Assembly (NCBI GenBank): GCA_011009095.1
Contig: VTPC01003914.1
Span: forward strand, 94,851-158,850
Length of the DNA stretch: 64,000 bases
Reading direction: 5' to 3'
Origin: Ignelater luminosus
Lineage: Eukaryota; Arthropoda; Insecta; Coleoptera; Elateridae
Position 1 is the first letter of the stretch; the number at the start of each line of letters is the position of its first letter. Below are positions 34,501 to 56,769 of this stretch, piece by piece. Under the pieces are notes generated by a model that was given only the letters and a program-made list of their open reading frames with translations, was not told where the DNA came from and did not search any database. The translations under genes and the position numbers were made by a program.

Positions 34501-37500
34501 CATTTAAAACGCACATGAGAAACAGATCAATGGGCTTATGTTAAGTGATCGAGTTACCTCTCAAACGAAGTAAGTACTCTAGAAGTCTTATACTTATAAA
34601 ATGTAAAAACTTTCTCGATCAATACTGGGCTCGTCCAATAATTTCATTTCTACATTCAATTCAAATAATTTCGACGAATTAGAAATTATGAGTGGTACTC
34701 AGGAACACCTTGAGCAGCTACTAGCATATGATTAAAAGTTAACTTGCATGGTTACAAGTGTGTCTAAACTTCTAAATCCAACATTGGAGTCTTGGAAATA
34801 TCGCTGTTGCCTGCTTGATTTTGATATCATTGAATAGCTATGTACTTCTCCTTGAGTGCTTTCTCGTGAGTCTTTTGTTTTTCAGAATTATTGAATAATT
34901 TCTTTCTAATGCCGTAGTTAATTATTACAGTAACCACGTTAACAGTACTGTAAACAGTGTGTCCACATTTTGATGCTCACTATTGGGATCTCGGAAATTG
35001 TAAGAGATACGAAGTCGGTTAAATTAGAAAAGTTTTGGCTATTTTGGAGATCAGTTTACTTATGCTTTTGTTTTTTCAAAAAAGTTCACGGCTTACTAGA
35101 TATTTGCTAAAAATGAAATTATCTTATTTTTTTAAGTAAAATATCTCAGGAACGAGCAAAGATAGAAAAGAACAGCAAAGAGGGTGTTTTAGAGAATTTA
35201 CTCCGAAACACAAAAAAATTATTTTCGCAATTGTCTTTTGTTTTACTTTGGCGGTGAAACGTAACTCCAAATTTTTTCTAATGGAACGCCTACTTGATTT
35301 CCATATTACTGAACTGCAAGCCTTAAATGCTTTTCAGTGATACATGGTTTGACAGAGCTATTCTTTTATTTTACCAAGTTATGAAGTGAAAATCATTTTT
35401 CATCATAGTGTGCCATGACATCGAATACATAAAGTCGTGGAGTTTTATCAAAGAAATTCATTTGTTATGCAAAAATTGCTAAAACAAAATAAATACGCTT
35501 TTATGGGGCATTAGCTGCTTATTTAATGCTATCTGTGAATGCTCAGTAAAGTATCTTAAAAGCGTATTTTGTTTTGTTTTAGCAATTGTTACATAACAAA
35601 TGTAATTAATCTGTCAAAAATCAATGATTTTCATATGTTTAAAGTTATGGCACACTAAGTAGGAAATGCTTTTTATTTAAAAAAAAACCAAACAACTTGG
35701 TCGGTGCTAAATTTCGTCAAAATGGCGAAAAAAGAGGCGATCATCAGCTGCAAGCAATGTTGCCAAAGATTTATACATTTATTATGGTTTCTGACGATAT
35801 GTTTTACTGTTGTGGCAACAGTGTGATCACCCGATGATTAGCGTCAAACGGGTTTTTCAAATTTCCAATAGGAGTCGCGACGATCGTGCTTTTTTCTTAC
35901 ATTGTGACTCTTCTTTGAACTGGTACGCCTGCGAAAATAGGTAATATTGTTATGGGTAGAAATGAACTAAATTAATTAACCTTCAATAATTAAGATGACA
36001 TCTGTCTAACAATAAGTCGAGTTACGAAAAATACAGAAAACAAATGAAAAACAATTGAAAAATTAATTTTGTTTTATTTGAACTACCTTCAAGGTATTAA
36101 ATGAATACCTGGTACAAAAAATAAATAAAGCACGGCTCGAAGCTTAGGTTTGGGTCTGGTCAGTTTAAAAATGTATCGGGTGTTTCGGGTTTGTCGATCC
36201 TGTTAGTCCATTTGAGACTCTCGGGCTTGTCGCATCGATCGGACTTTTCGGTCCGTTATTTTTATACTGATCCGAAGCAGACGATTTTCGTACTGCGCCG
36301 AACAGCGATCTTTTGAGTACTAATTCGGACGAACTATTTTCGTAGTGAACCGTCCTGAAATTGTCGTACTGACTTGGACAGACATTATCTTCATACTGAA
36401 CCGAAGAGGACAATCTTGGCACTCCACCGTAGGACGTGTTTCTTTGCGCAGCTCGGCCCAAAGCTCGGGTGTAAGTCAGGCTAGGGCTCAGTTTAAAGAA
36501 TTATCGGATTTTTCCTTCCTGTCGAGTTGCTCGGGCTTGTCGAGCTGCTAAAGCCTGTTAGGAAATTAAGGTCTGTCAGGTTGTTCAGGTCTCTCGGCCC
36601 TGCCGGGCTTTTTGGACCGTGCATGGCTCTCATTTGATAGACAATTATCTGCATTGTGAATTAGGTATTGATTTAACGATTAATCGACTATTTTATCATT
36701 TTGAGTAATCGATTATTGAAATTGATAATCGCCCAGTCCTAATAAAGATACGCGTTACCGGGGTAATGCTTGAACCTACACTCATAAACCAAATGGTTAC
36801 GTTGCGCGTTTGCGCATTAGCTGTGTTACATAAGACGCCCGTGGTTTGCAAATGAGATACAAATCAGCTGTCGCATGTAGCTGTGTTTATGATGATACTT
36901 ACATAAATTGGTTTGCTCAAGAGGATTAGGCGAAGAAATACACCCTAAGCAGGAAATTAAGGATTTTGAGTCGTTTCGGCACTCGCTATTAAACTTAAAC
37001 ATTCTCTAATTACCATGACGACCGATTTTGACCTTTTTTTTCTTGTTAAGATCAGATATATACTTCTATAAATTTCTAAAGAAGATTCATTAGTTACTGA
37101 AAAGAAGAGTAAAAATCGGGCCTTGTGTTTTGTTTATTGTGATCTGTCAATAAGATCCTAAACTTACTTGGGCAACAAAGTTAACAAGTTTTTCGAAAGA
37201 TAATCTTTGAATAATCAAAATTCTCAAAAGTATTTTGAACCTCAAGAAAGGTAATTTGCAACGTTAAACATAACAAAGAATAAGCTAAACATGATTTTGA
37301 AAAGCTAAGAGACAAAGGAATCGATGGAGAAAGCTTTTTCCTAGGAAATCCCTAATAAGAAAATTATGACTAAAACAGAAAATCGAAGATTTTCATTTTA
37401 AAAGATTTTTCGGATACCTCGAATACACAACCTTGTCAAATTTATTCGACCTGGTATCTCTGACACGTAACCATCGAGTTATCAACATCCCGCAGAAGGG

Positions 37501-40500
37501 CACCGAAAATATCAAGCAGGATAATGTAACCTTCCCATTGATTCCAAAAGCTCTTGATAATGTAGGCAACTGCAAAATTCAAGGACATCTGATTTCTTTT
37601 AACTTATTCTGCAGTAACTATTAGGAGTTTAATAAAAACAACCCATCTTGATATCTAGAGATGGATAAAAAGAGGACCACTAGAGACTAAATATTTTGAA
37701 TCAGCATATGCATGCAAAAACATTTTTTTGACAATCGCATAAATTTAAAACAGATGGAGTTGATTAGTCTATACGATTTAGAAAAATTGAATTCTGTAAC
37801 TTCAGGAGTTCGATCTTCTGTTTCTTCATCATAAGTTTTTCAACCGAGAGAAGAAGACTCGACTGTATGACATTCGAATTTTATATTGACGAAATTTCTT
37901 TGTTTAACCGGAAATTTTTCTCCTGAAGATGTTCATTTGAACGAAACCGGTTGAGAAAATTAAATAAAAAATAAAACACTTAAGGAAGTACTTTTATTCA
38001 AATCATCCAATAAAAAGTAAGTGTTTACATCTCAGAAATTGTAGGCGCAGCAGTATAGCCAGTATAACTATTGAGGTCGCAGGATTCTATCAAAAGCCAC
38101 AACACGTTCTAGAGATTTTATCGTGTTTCCATACTACTAATAAAAAACAAGACGAATACTTGAAAAAATTAAATTGGACTAAGTTATATAGTTTCATGAA
38201 TCAAACTTGTGATTATCTTGAATTGGTCAAACACTTTTGGGGCAACTTTTTACTCTTTATCACTATCATGAACTCCGTTTCGATTTTCTGAAAACCATCA
38301 CCAGGTTTCTTTTCTTACGGATGCGTTGCATGAAAATCTCATCGTTTTGTTTTACTACCATTCCCTAATTATTACTTTTAAGAAGTTGGCAATATTTTAC
38401 ATCCCTTTTTGTTTGCCTTTTCATAACTAACCAAATGAATTTTTTGATTCGAAATACGAAAAAATGACCAGTTCTTTATGTATAATCAAACTTTAGCAAA
38501 AAGAAATAAACGTAAAGCTCATTAGAGTAGGCTATGATTTTATCAAATTTTTGATGTACAACATATATAGCAAAACAAAAAAATCTCTGCGTATATTGAC
38601 AATTCTTGCTTATTTAGAAAAATGATACAGATGACGCCTCTAAACCATAAATATTTATTTAGCAATTTTTAGTAAAACTTCCAAGTACACAGTTACAAAA
38701 ATACTATATCTAAGCCTACTCTGAATTGTATAATATAAAAACGCACTATAACTACGACTAAATTTTTTATTAGGTGATGGCAAATTTCTGTTTACATAAA
38801 ACGCCAACTTAATTTCGATGCAGTTGAATCGCTCGTTTTAATAATTTTCAGTGATGTAAACTGTACGTAGTTATTCTTTTGCTTTTGAAACTTAAGAGAA
38901 TCAGCTTTCGTGTGAAAATCAAAACGATTAAAATTTTTACTAAATCACTGCTCTCTGATGAGTGGAAAAACAAAAGAATGACGTTTTCAATTATCATTAT
39001 AGAAGGATAATAGATACTATACTTACCTAACAGATTTCTTAAATAAGTAGCATTACATTTGTTGACTTAAAACAAAAGACAAATAGACAAAAATTCAGAT
39101 TAGCGGCTTACTACGCAAAAATAAAAAAATTAAACAGTAAGGGCGGATTTTATATGAACTATTTAGACATTTGTGTTTTATCTGGTAGATCACGGAGAAA
39201 CTTATCCTTGTGGATTCTACCTCGTGGTAAACAAAAAAAAACAATTGCGAAAACATTTATTTTTTATGGATATTCAACGTCGTGGAATCTTTGGAAAAAA
39301 TAAAAACCTTCTTCAGAGAAACCAACCTTTTTTTTCTAGTTTGACTGTTAATTCCTTCAGTGTTGCCAGATACAATGATCTGTATTTCTGCTTCTGACTC
39401 ATTAGATAAAGTAAGACTTAAACGTTAATTTTTAAATATTTTCTTAAAATTACCTTTTTTCAAAGCCTATTACACAAAAAATTACTTCTTTAGATAATAG
39501 ATGAAGACTTTTATGGAGTCATTCGATTTTTTTTGTTGTACGACTTAAAAAGTTAATTTTTATAGAGAATGTAATTCGTAAATAAAACGCATAAAAATCC
39601 GTTCTTGTGCGCCTACAAAACGTTTTATGCTACGTACCATCCTCTACCGGCGATATCAACAAATTTTTATTGCCGCTTTTGTGATCCTATCAAAAATCAA
39701 CCCCGTTTAACAAATATGAAGAAGAAATACGTTGGATAAAAAGAAAAGTTCCAACTAGGTATATAACCTAATATAGCGCTCCTTCTATTTCTTTGCCTCC
39801 AATAAAGATAAGGCCAAGACGGGTGTTGGCCGTCACTTCCGGTGATAGTCCGTCCTTCTTACCCCGTACCACCCCTACTCCACGTAAACCATCGAATTTT
39901 AATATCTTGCAGTTACTGACTGACTGCATCTTGTACCTATAAATTGCAGAACGGTATAATTGATCATTGTAAATGGCGTTTTTTACGAGCCAGGTGCCAT
40001 GTTCTTGTTTAATATTTTAAAACGTTCAACCATAAAATTCGCCGGATTTAAACCTTTCAAAAAAACCGCCGACTTTTCAAAAGCATTCTGATGGAGTTAA
40101 CGAAAACTAATCGAGTTAATTAAAAGTAAAACATTTTTAAAGGCGAAATATATCTCGAAACTTTATTTTGCAAACAATAAAGAAAAACAATTTTTAATGG
40201 GTAGAAATCACAACAAAATAATACGACATAAAAACAAATCTATTCATTTACATGCTGTTTGTTTCGGTTAATTAAAAATAATAAGGCTGCGATGCTTCCG
40301 CAGTAACAGTACCTACTCATTAAGTAATTTTTCTAATAACATATTAAATTAGAAATCAAAACAAGTGTTTTTTCAAGAATGAAACAATCGGACAAGGATA
40401 ATTTCTTCCTTGATAGTCCTTATCGGTACATCCTATGTAATTTCTTAAAAATGTGTATAAATTACGCAACTACTCTTTTTGAAATGGAATCTTAACCTAA

Positions 40501-41740
40501 CTAATATAGAAATGAGCTTTCAAAATTTTTTCGTCTTAAATAAAAGTAAACCGGAACAGTTTCGAATTCCAGAAATATCTCACACCCCTTCCATTATAAA
40601 CAGAAAACCTTCTCGATAATGATAATCATTAATTTCTTGTCGGTAAGTGTAACCAATCACCTTATACCAATTGCAAAATTCCAGTCCTGTAACAACGTTA
40701 TTTTGTACCTCAAGTGTGACGTCACTAATGTAACAGTCAGGTAAAGCTAACTGGAACTTTTAACAAGGATGAACAATCCGGCCCTTGGAAAAAGTTCGCT
40801 ACACTGCGTGGTTTTAATGTGGTCAACTTGGGAATTTTACATTCTCGTTTCTAAGAATTATTTTCATCTTACCTTTTAAAACTCACGCATTTATACTGAC
40901 ACACGATCATCATGTTCGTTTATTTGAACACCGATTTTTAGAATAACTAGCTAATATTTCCAAGCTGTTTCATTTTGTAAAAAAAAATTGATAAATATTG
41001 AAAAATAGAAAATTTGAAAAATGGCGCCATCAAACCCTTACGGTTATCCAACCCACGGTGATTAAAAAATCAATTTACAGCGACGCAGACGTCAAGTTGA
41101 AGACCATGACGACCATTGACCTAACTGCAAGGTTGCAACTCGTTAAAGGCCGAGTGAAAGATAGTTCTGACACGCAATAATGCATCAACATTTGCGTATT
41201 GGTTTGATATTAACAACTATTTATACATTAACAGTGAAATACACTAGCCATTAATCAAATAATCAATAAATAAGTTATTACCAAACCATTTCAACTACTA
41301 TTGAATGACACATTCTCTACCTAAACATACTGGAATATTGCAATATCTAAGAGAAAATCGCATACGACAACTCAAAAGCAACGAGTTAACCTTAAATCAA
41401 ATATTTTTAATACACCTATGTATAGAATACATTGAAAATAGCCGATATAATCTCTATTGTGTAAATACATTTTATACACACTAATTAATTAATAACCAGA
41501 TAAAATTGCAAGTTTGTTTGCGAAATACGAACTTTTTTGCTACGCCATTCTAACTACTAGGCATAAAATCACACACCAACAAATGCAAAATTTTTGACAT
41601 AAAAATAGTTTCATCTTACCTTCATCTGAATCGTCTAATGAATCGTCTTGTATCAACGAAATATCTGTAACAAAATCCGCCTGTCAGCATCAGAATACAA
41701 AGAAAAAAGGGATGGTAATTTTGCAAAACTCACCCGCCAT
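25521..41740 (-). CDS. PPP4R1: Serine/threonine-protein phosphatase 4 regulatory subunit 1, 5' exons (partial)
   Basis: Three exons on the minus strand form the N-terminus of a PP4 regulatory subunit 1, a HEAT-repeat scaffold that binds the PP4 catalytic subunit. Exon 1 carries only seven coding bases (41740-41734, ATGGCGG|gtgagt). Exon 2 is 41664-41620 (tgttacag|AT...GAAG|gtaaga). Exon 3 is 25629-25521 (tttcag|GA...GACCG|gtaagt). Phases join perfectly (1, 1, then 2). The product begins MADISLIQDDSLDDSDEG, like vertebrate MADLSLLQED. Exon 3 ends LPPLLRIQKYALSENAFDR, matching the conserved L-TPL-R--KYA-SENIFNRQ block that opens the HEAT region. The remaining coding exons are expected to the left, in the window or beyond it, and were not identified. 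Intron 2 spans nearly 16 kb and is full of repeats. The whole interval is given as the gene span; only the three listed segments are coding. Confidence 0.8.
28655..30033. mobile_element. Non-autonomous hAT-like element with internal minisatellite
   Basis: The left end (about 28655-28800) and right end (about 29877-30033) are both rich in AATCGATT motifs. They align as diverged inverted repeats: TTGAGCGATTATTGGATTAA on the left against TTGGGAATGATTCAGGAATT from the reverse-complemented right. ATCGATT-rich subterminal DNA is common in non-autonomous hAT elements. No clear 8-bp target duplication was found, so boundaries are approximate. Confidence 0.6.
28841..29690 (+). repeat. Six-unit minisatellite, units about 125-190 bp
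   Basis: Units start with TTATGGAGGGCGTAGC or a near variant at 28841, 29029, 29154, 29294, 29434 and 29561. Each continues with a shared order of motifs: GATTCGTGTTTGTATCTAGC, TCAATGGAGGATGAA, CACCGTAGGTGGCTCGTG, then TATTTAGCTTTCT. Units differ by substitutions and indels, so the array is old. It fills the centre of the hAT-like element. Confidence 0.9.
30142..30541. other. Assembly gap (400 N)
   Basis: Run of exactly 400 N inside PPP4R1 intron 2. Confidence 1.
30622..30948 (-). pseudogene. Possible Ty3/gypsy reverse-transcriptase scrap
   Basis: A 108-codon minus-strand frame contains SSLPSVDQFLANR followed by SFFDLCTACYWRL. This resembles, in order and spacing, the PLPRIDD...FS-LDL-SGYWQ block at the start of gypsy-type reverse transcriptase. 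The rest of the frame is not recognisable and no LTRs were seen. The match is short and by eye only. Confidence 0.28.
30949..32902. other. AT-rich intronic stretch, nothing recognised
   Basis: No exon, repeat array or TIR pair was recognised in this part of PPP4R1 intron 2. Confidence 0.35.
32940..33310. promoter_or_regulatory. CpG-rich patch inside PPP4R1 intron 2, possible promoter with 5' exon
   Basis: This stretch is far richer in C, G and CpG than the surrounding intron, for example around 33165-33290. On the minus strand an open frame starting MSLFDPFAKECATRVNRK runs to a fair donor (TTTACG|gtaaat near 32948). On the plus strand GACCCG|gtgaga near 32969 is also a good donor. A frame check shows the minus-strand exon, if joined to PPP4R1 exon 3, would be out of the conserved frame, so it could serve only as an untranslated alternative leader or belong to another gene. 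No protein family is recognised. Confidence 0.3.
33311..34337. other. Intronic stretch, nothing recognised
   Basis: A 96-codon plus-strand frame at 33272-33562 begins in the CpG-rich patch but has no family resemblance. Confidence 0.3.
34338..34490 (-). pseudogene. C-terminal scrap of a mariner-superfamily transposase
   Basis: The minus strand reads TIRRRLKEALECENANGGYF followed by EHYYDKA and a stop. This resembles the closing RRRL--CI--NGGHFEHLL motif of many insect IS630/mariner-type transposases. Only the tail is present. Confidence 0.5.
34955..35680 (-). mobile_element. Foldback element copy A (one end missing)
   Basis: Begins CAGTGTGTCCACATTTTGAT, the same terminal sequence as both ends of the intact copy at 63078-63917. 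Its interior matches that copy in reverse orientation up to about 35677 (GGCACACTAAGTAGGAAATG), after which homology stops, so the second terminal arm is absent. An internal stem pairs CATTTGTTATGCAAAAATTG (about 35458) with its counterpart CAATTGTTACATAACAAATG (about 35583). No coding capacity. Confidence 0.88.
36130..36765. mobile_element. CG-rich repeat block with hAT-like right end
   Basis: Two diverged direct copies (about 36143-36240 and 36462-36560, sharing CAGTTTAAA, TATCGG and TCGGGCTTGTCG) flank a short tandem array. Right of it, 36665-36755 is rich in ATCGATT and ends with AATCGCCCAGTCC. Reverse-complemented, this reads GGACTGGGCGATTAT, like the left end of the hAT-like element at 28655. 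I infer a decayed non-autonomous hAT-like element; the left end was not found. Confidence 0.5.
36265..36420 (+). repeat. Six-unit tandem array, units about 25 bp
   Basis: Six diverged units with consensus near TACTGAACCGAACAGACGAT then TTTCG run head to tail. They lie inside an open minus-strand frame that therefore shows a repeated QYE/D-N pattern, but I regard that frame as a by-product of the repeat. Confidence 0.8.
36766..41619. other. Left portion of PPP4R1 intron 2 next to exon 2; no genes seen
   Basis: AT-rich. Near 37845-37960 a stretch with CAACCGAGAG... and GAACGAAACCGGTTGAG could be a scrap of a Penelope-like or LINE element, but no reverse transcriptase was seen. A 60-codon frame at 40998-41180 lies in a less AT-rich block with no family match. 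Confidence 0.35.
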
Positions 41741-42712
41741 TTTGTATCACCATAAAAACACTGCATTTGTGAAGGCACGTGACTGAATTTAATAGAGCTT
41801 TGGAGGGTTGTCGATGTTACTTGAATTTCTTCTAGAATGTAGCTTTGAATCAACTGGGGTTAATTGCAATTTTCTCTAAAATATTATCAACACACGTTTA
41901 TTTTATAAACATTTCTGTTACACACCAATGTACAGTATAGCCTTGTATAATTAGCTTTTATGCAGGAATGTCAACGTGACATTAAAAAGTCCCTAGAATG
42001 ATAGTTGTTGATTGATTGGCGGGAAGTTTAAAAACAAGAAAAGTAACCACAAATAAAATATATTTTATAAAAGAAATTACAAGAAAATCTTTAATAATTT
42101 ATATGAACAATATTTAGCTTGTATATTAAAAACTACAATAATCCTTTCTCTTGAAAATAAGTTAAATTTGAGTAAATAATTTAAGTCTTATTAAAATAGT
42201 CTTAGTTATCATACTGTATTACAAAATGAAGTATTAGAGTCTTTTCAAGACTAATTAAATATATCATTTCTTCTAAAAATTACATATTTTCTAGCAAATT
42301 TCAAATAGCCATTATAATATAAATTCAATAACTAATAAAAAATTATAATTAGTGCCTATGATAGCGCAATAATAAACATATTTACAATAACTTTCGTAAT
42401 AATTATTACTGTACATAATAAGTACATATATATCTACAAATATAAAACTAAATATAAATGCAATAATTACATTTGATTATTTCATTACATCAACAGCAGA
42501 TTCTATATTTTGCAAGTTTTAAATAGCATTTTTAACAAATATTACGATTATTATTACTATTATTATATAAACTAAAGATAAATTTGATTAAAAGACATAT
42601 CAGGGCATTAAAAACATCAATAAAAACTTCATATAAAATGAAAAAACTCTTTTAACTTTATACCATAAAACAAAGACTGTTTTAATCGTCTCATTAAAAA
42701 ATCATACCTATG
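41741..42712. other. Spacer between PPP4R1 start and RSPRY1 stop
   Basis: Less than 1 kb separates the RSPRY1 stop codon from the PPP4R1 start, both on the minus strand. The extremely AT-rich part (about 42050-42680) should be RSPRY1 3' UTR; a reverse-strand AATAAA lies at about 41897-41902. The 150 bases upstream of the PPP4R1 ATG should hold its promoter and leader. Confidence 0.45.
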
Positions 42713-53612
<10,900 letters not shown>

Positions 53613-54228
53613 TACGCATGAACATTGAAAATTTTAACTTATAAACTATTGGATTATTGTATGTACCTACTAATTATTTATAACAGCAAATGTAAGGCAT
53701 TCATTATAAAACAATTTATTATGTTGGAGTGATCAATGACAATAACATATTGGCAGTGCAATTATTAAATATCCAAACTATTTCATGCATAGAGAAAATT
53801 AACTCGCACCCTTCCAAGAACAGCATCGATTAACTTTTCTAAAAAAACCACCCAAGATTATGACTAATTATTTGTATTGCCAATAGGGCGATAAGAACTT
53901 TCATTTGGATTTGGTTAGAAATTTGACAGTTTACAGAACAATCATGCATCATTAGCGCGTTAAATAGTCCCAAGATTTCAAAATCAAAATCACGACAATC
54001 ACGGATATCCCTAGGGTATAATATGCAATCGTTTTGAAAATTCAAGACTTTTATAGAGAAATAGGCTAGCAGCAGTTCTATTTTGATCAACTTCAAATAA
54101 AATTTTAAATGCATAACATTTATCAGAATTCAGAACATAAAATTAGGAATTCAATCTATGAAATGTATGTAACGTGTGATCAAATAAAACAACTCGAGTA
54201 ATTAGTTAATTTTAACATGGACAAAGCA

Positions 54229-54313
54229 ACTCTTGCCTGTCATTACCCGTGAGAATTCCGTTCTAAATACTAGAAAAGTGAGTGCAAGATTTAATCTTTT
54301 CGGAATGTTTACT
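54229..54313 (+). repeat. Dispersed repeat (pair with 50258-50342)
   Basis: Second copy of the repeat described at 50258. Both flank the RSPRY1 5' end, one in intron 3 and one upstream. Confidence 0.6.
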
Positions 54314-54481
54314 TATACCTTATTAATTATAGCAAGCAACTGCAAACGTGTCTAGGGATTGAAAACCCACCCCCCAACCAGCGGTCAATTATATAAACAG
54401 TTACGTAATCAAATCAAGTTATACTAAAAAATAGAATTCTTGATAACGAATACAAACATCATATCTAATCACAAAAAATCA

Positions 54482-54582
54482 CGAAACAAAAATGACGTCT
54501 TTATTATAACGTCAATCATTTGAATTCGTCTTCTACGACGAAACATGTCTAATTAATCACATAATTTCGACACCACTGTATC
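54482..54582 (+). repeat. Dispersed repeat, second copy (pair with 22158-22258)
   Basis: Shares AAATGACGTC, CAATCATTTGAATTCGTC and CTAATTAATCACATAAT blocks with 22158-22258. Confidence 0.65.
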
Positions 54583-54948
54583 CTTCCTGGACTTCTGCCA
54601 TATCTGGCTTAGTATCCGAGATACCCACTCTCTTTTTTCTTAATTCTTCTGAATTGCTTTGCTCGCAAAAAGCTAGTGACACAGGAATTAAGTCCTTATA
54701 AAGGACTATCAAATGAATCGATTTTCAAAGGTTTCATCCATTTCAAAATGAGTTTCTCCCTAAGACCTAAGATTATCAAGAAGTAATTTGAAAGGATTTA
54801 TTAACTAAAAACTAAAATCAACCAAAATCAGTTAATGTTTTAGCATATCTTGAACCTTAAACGTAACTAGCCCTGAAGAAGACATAAAATATGCTGAAAA
54901 GTTGGCTAACTATGATTGGTCTTAATTAATAAATCCTTTCCAATAATA

Positions 54949-55328
54949 CAGAGTGATAAAAAAGAAACCTTATTGCGGTAGGCTTCGAAATTAAAAAGAT
55001 ACGTCGGCGCTTGAAATATTATAGCTACATTGTTTAATAAATAACATTATTAGCTGTCAAATCTTGTAGTTATTTTTTGAAAATACTTTAACCACTACCA
55101 TCTTCGAATTGACCAGTACGAAAATATGCTTCTAATAAATAATTTTTTTGTTTTTAACACAATTTCTTTTAAATTACACAAAACTTTAAACCAAAAAGGC
55201 AATTTTAAATAAATATAATAGAGTATCTGACAACCTTCATAATTAACAAGTGTACATTAATTTTAATTTACTCCCTACGCTTTTTATTCTAAAGTCGACC
55301 GCAGTAAGGTTTCTTTGTGATCACTCTG
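54949..55328. mobile_element. MITE, 380 bp, with about 40-bp TIRs and TA duplication
   Basis: Left CAGAGTGATAAAAAAGAAAC and right (reverse-complemented) CAGAGTGATCACAAAGAAAC continue matching through CTTAYTGCGGT. TA flanks both ends (54947-54948, 55329-55330). No transposase inside. The outermost bases resemble those of the MITE at 3133-3549 (CARRGTGAT), but the rest differs. Confidence 0.88.
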
Positions 55329-55370
55329 TACTTATGAGTTTTTATCAGATTATCAAAAAGGAACAAGTTA

Positions 55371-55461
55371 AATTATGGTGCTCGAAATTCAATCCAACAT
55401 TTTGATTGGTTACTAATCTTTTTTCAGCTAATCAGAACACTGGATTTCGAGTGTCATAGTC
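55371..55461. repeat. Imperfect 90-bp palindrome
   Basis: Left TTATGGTGCTCGAAATTCAA and reverse-complemented right CTATGACACTCGAAATCCAG pair over about 36 bases with mismatches. It lies shortly after the preceding MITE. Confidence 0.65.
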
Positions 55462-56349
55462 TAAATATATTTTTTTCGCAAAAAGTGAATTAACTACTAC
55501 CCTACCCTGTACTCTTCCTTTACTACTGATAACCAGGTTCAGAAAATGGTTGAGCGAACTTTTTTACCAATCTTACTAACTGAGTCTTTTTATTTTGTAT
55601 TTCTGCATTTCTTATTTTTGTTTGTTAATGTATCACACCACCGCGACGATCATTTGTTCAATACGCCCTCATTGCTTCTTAAACGGTGTCATGGACATTA
55701 TCATCTAAAGAAGAAATAAGTCTATGCAGGTTAAAACAGAATTCCAAACGTAGCTGAGTTCTTCTCGTTCTTCTGTTATGAAATGATGCATGGCGGAAAA
55801 GTGACTTTAAAATCGCAAAACTTAACTTGTATCTTAAATTTTAAAATATTTCTAGAGAGAGCTCCTAAGACTTATTTATTGCTTTGTTTCAGTTGTTGCT
55901 AAGATAGTGTGTAGTCCTATTAATAATCAGTAGTAAAATTTTTTAAAAACATTACAGTCGAACTAGGAGTTATAGTCGATTACAAAAAATAACTGAATTA
56001 TTTGCATTCTTTTGGTCTTTATCTAATTTCTTAATATACATATGTTCTTTAATTTAAATAAATTCAAGTATTTTATAAAGATAAATTAAACAGGACACTA
56101 AAACGTTTGTTTTGCATTATTATTATTGAGTTGAATTTAAATAGCAGTAGAAATGAACATGTCAAAATAAAATTTAATTTCAACCAATTTAATTAACGGT
56201 CAATTTCTAGTCCAGCTTTAATAGTGCCCTAAAATGCATTTAAAAATCCGACCACTCCTAACAGTTTAAGAATTAGCAAAATCTAAAAAATATGTAATAA
56301 TATTCTTCAAAATAACAACAAATAAAGTTTTATTTGGCATCTGGCAACG
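55462..56349. other. AT-rich spacer, nothing recognised
   Basis: No exon or repeat recognised between the palindrome and the candidate THAP promoter. Confidence 0.35.
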
Positions 56350-56369
56350 CCGACAAGAGCTATATCTTC

Positions 56370-56445
56370 CGTGACACTCGTCATCTCTTGTCATGCTCGT
56401 TACCATACTCGTCACCTTCGTCAACTTGCGTCAACCTTCGTCACA
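56370..56445 (+). promoter_or_regulatory. CGTCA array upstream of THAP gene
   Basis: CGTCA occurs at 56379, 56410, 56419, 56429 and 56439. The last four are spaced 9-10 bases and form a short tandem repeat near CGTCAACYTN. CGTCA/TGACG is the half-site recognised by CREB/ATF-type bZIP factors. The patch lies about 340 bases before the THAP start and is GC-richer than its surroundings. A promoter role is inference. Confidence 0.4.
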
Positions 56446-56769
56446 AATTGTTTGCAAAATGGTGTTTGTGTATTTTGTATTGGTGTAGTTTGATTTTTGC
56501 TTCTTTGAAATCGAAAGTTGCTGACTTATTAAAGTTTGTAACGAACTTTTAAGTTTGTCTTTCTAACTTTAAAATCAAGATACTTTGAAATCATCACTAG
56601 TCATGTTGTAATAAGTTTTGCATGATTCTTTAAGCATCATTGCATGATTGGTTTTATCAAGAAATTGAACACTGGGTTAACTTTATTCTTTACTGATGTA
56701 ATCTGAAATGTCTGAGATGTAATATTTATTTATTAACAATTTCATCTTATTTGTAGATCTAATAGATTA

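Larger units (their letters stand above)
53613..54948. other. RSPRY1 upstream spacer with repeats
   Basis: Should contain the RSPRY1 promoter near 53620-53900. Dispersed-repeat partners lie at 54229-54313 and 54482-54582. Around 54865-54920 GCCCTGAAGAAGACATAAAA looks like scraps seen in LINE/Penelope ends. No gene is recognised; the 53839-54114 open frame has no family match. Confidence 0.4.

Noticed and set aside
36165-36461. 98-codon minus-strand frame with repeated QYE/D-N pattern
   Set aside because: The pattern follows from the underlying 25-base tandem repeat; no known protein family.
37845-37960. Penelope-like or LINE fragment
   Set aside because: Only a short motif (GAACGAAACCGGTTGAG) supports it; no coding remnant.
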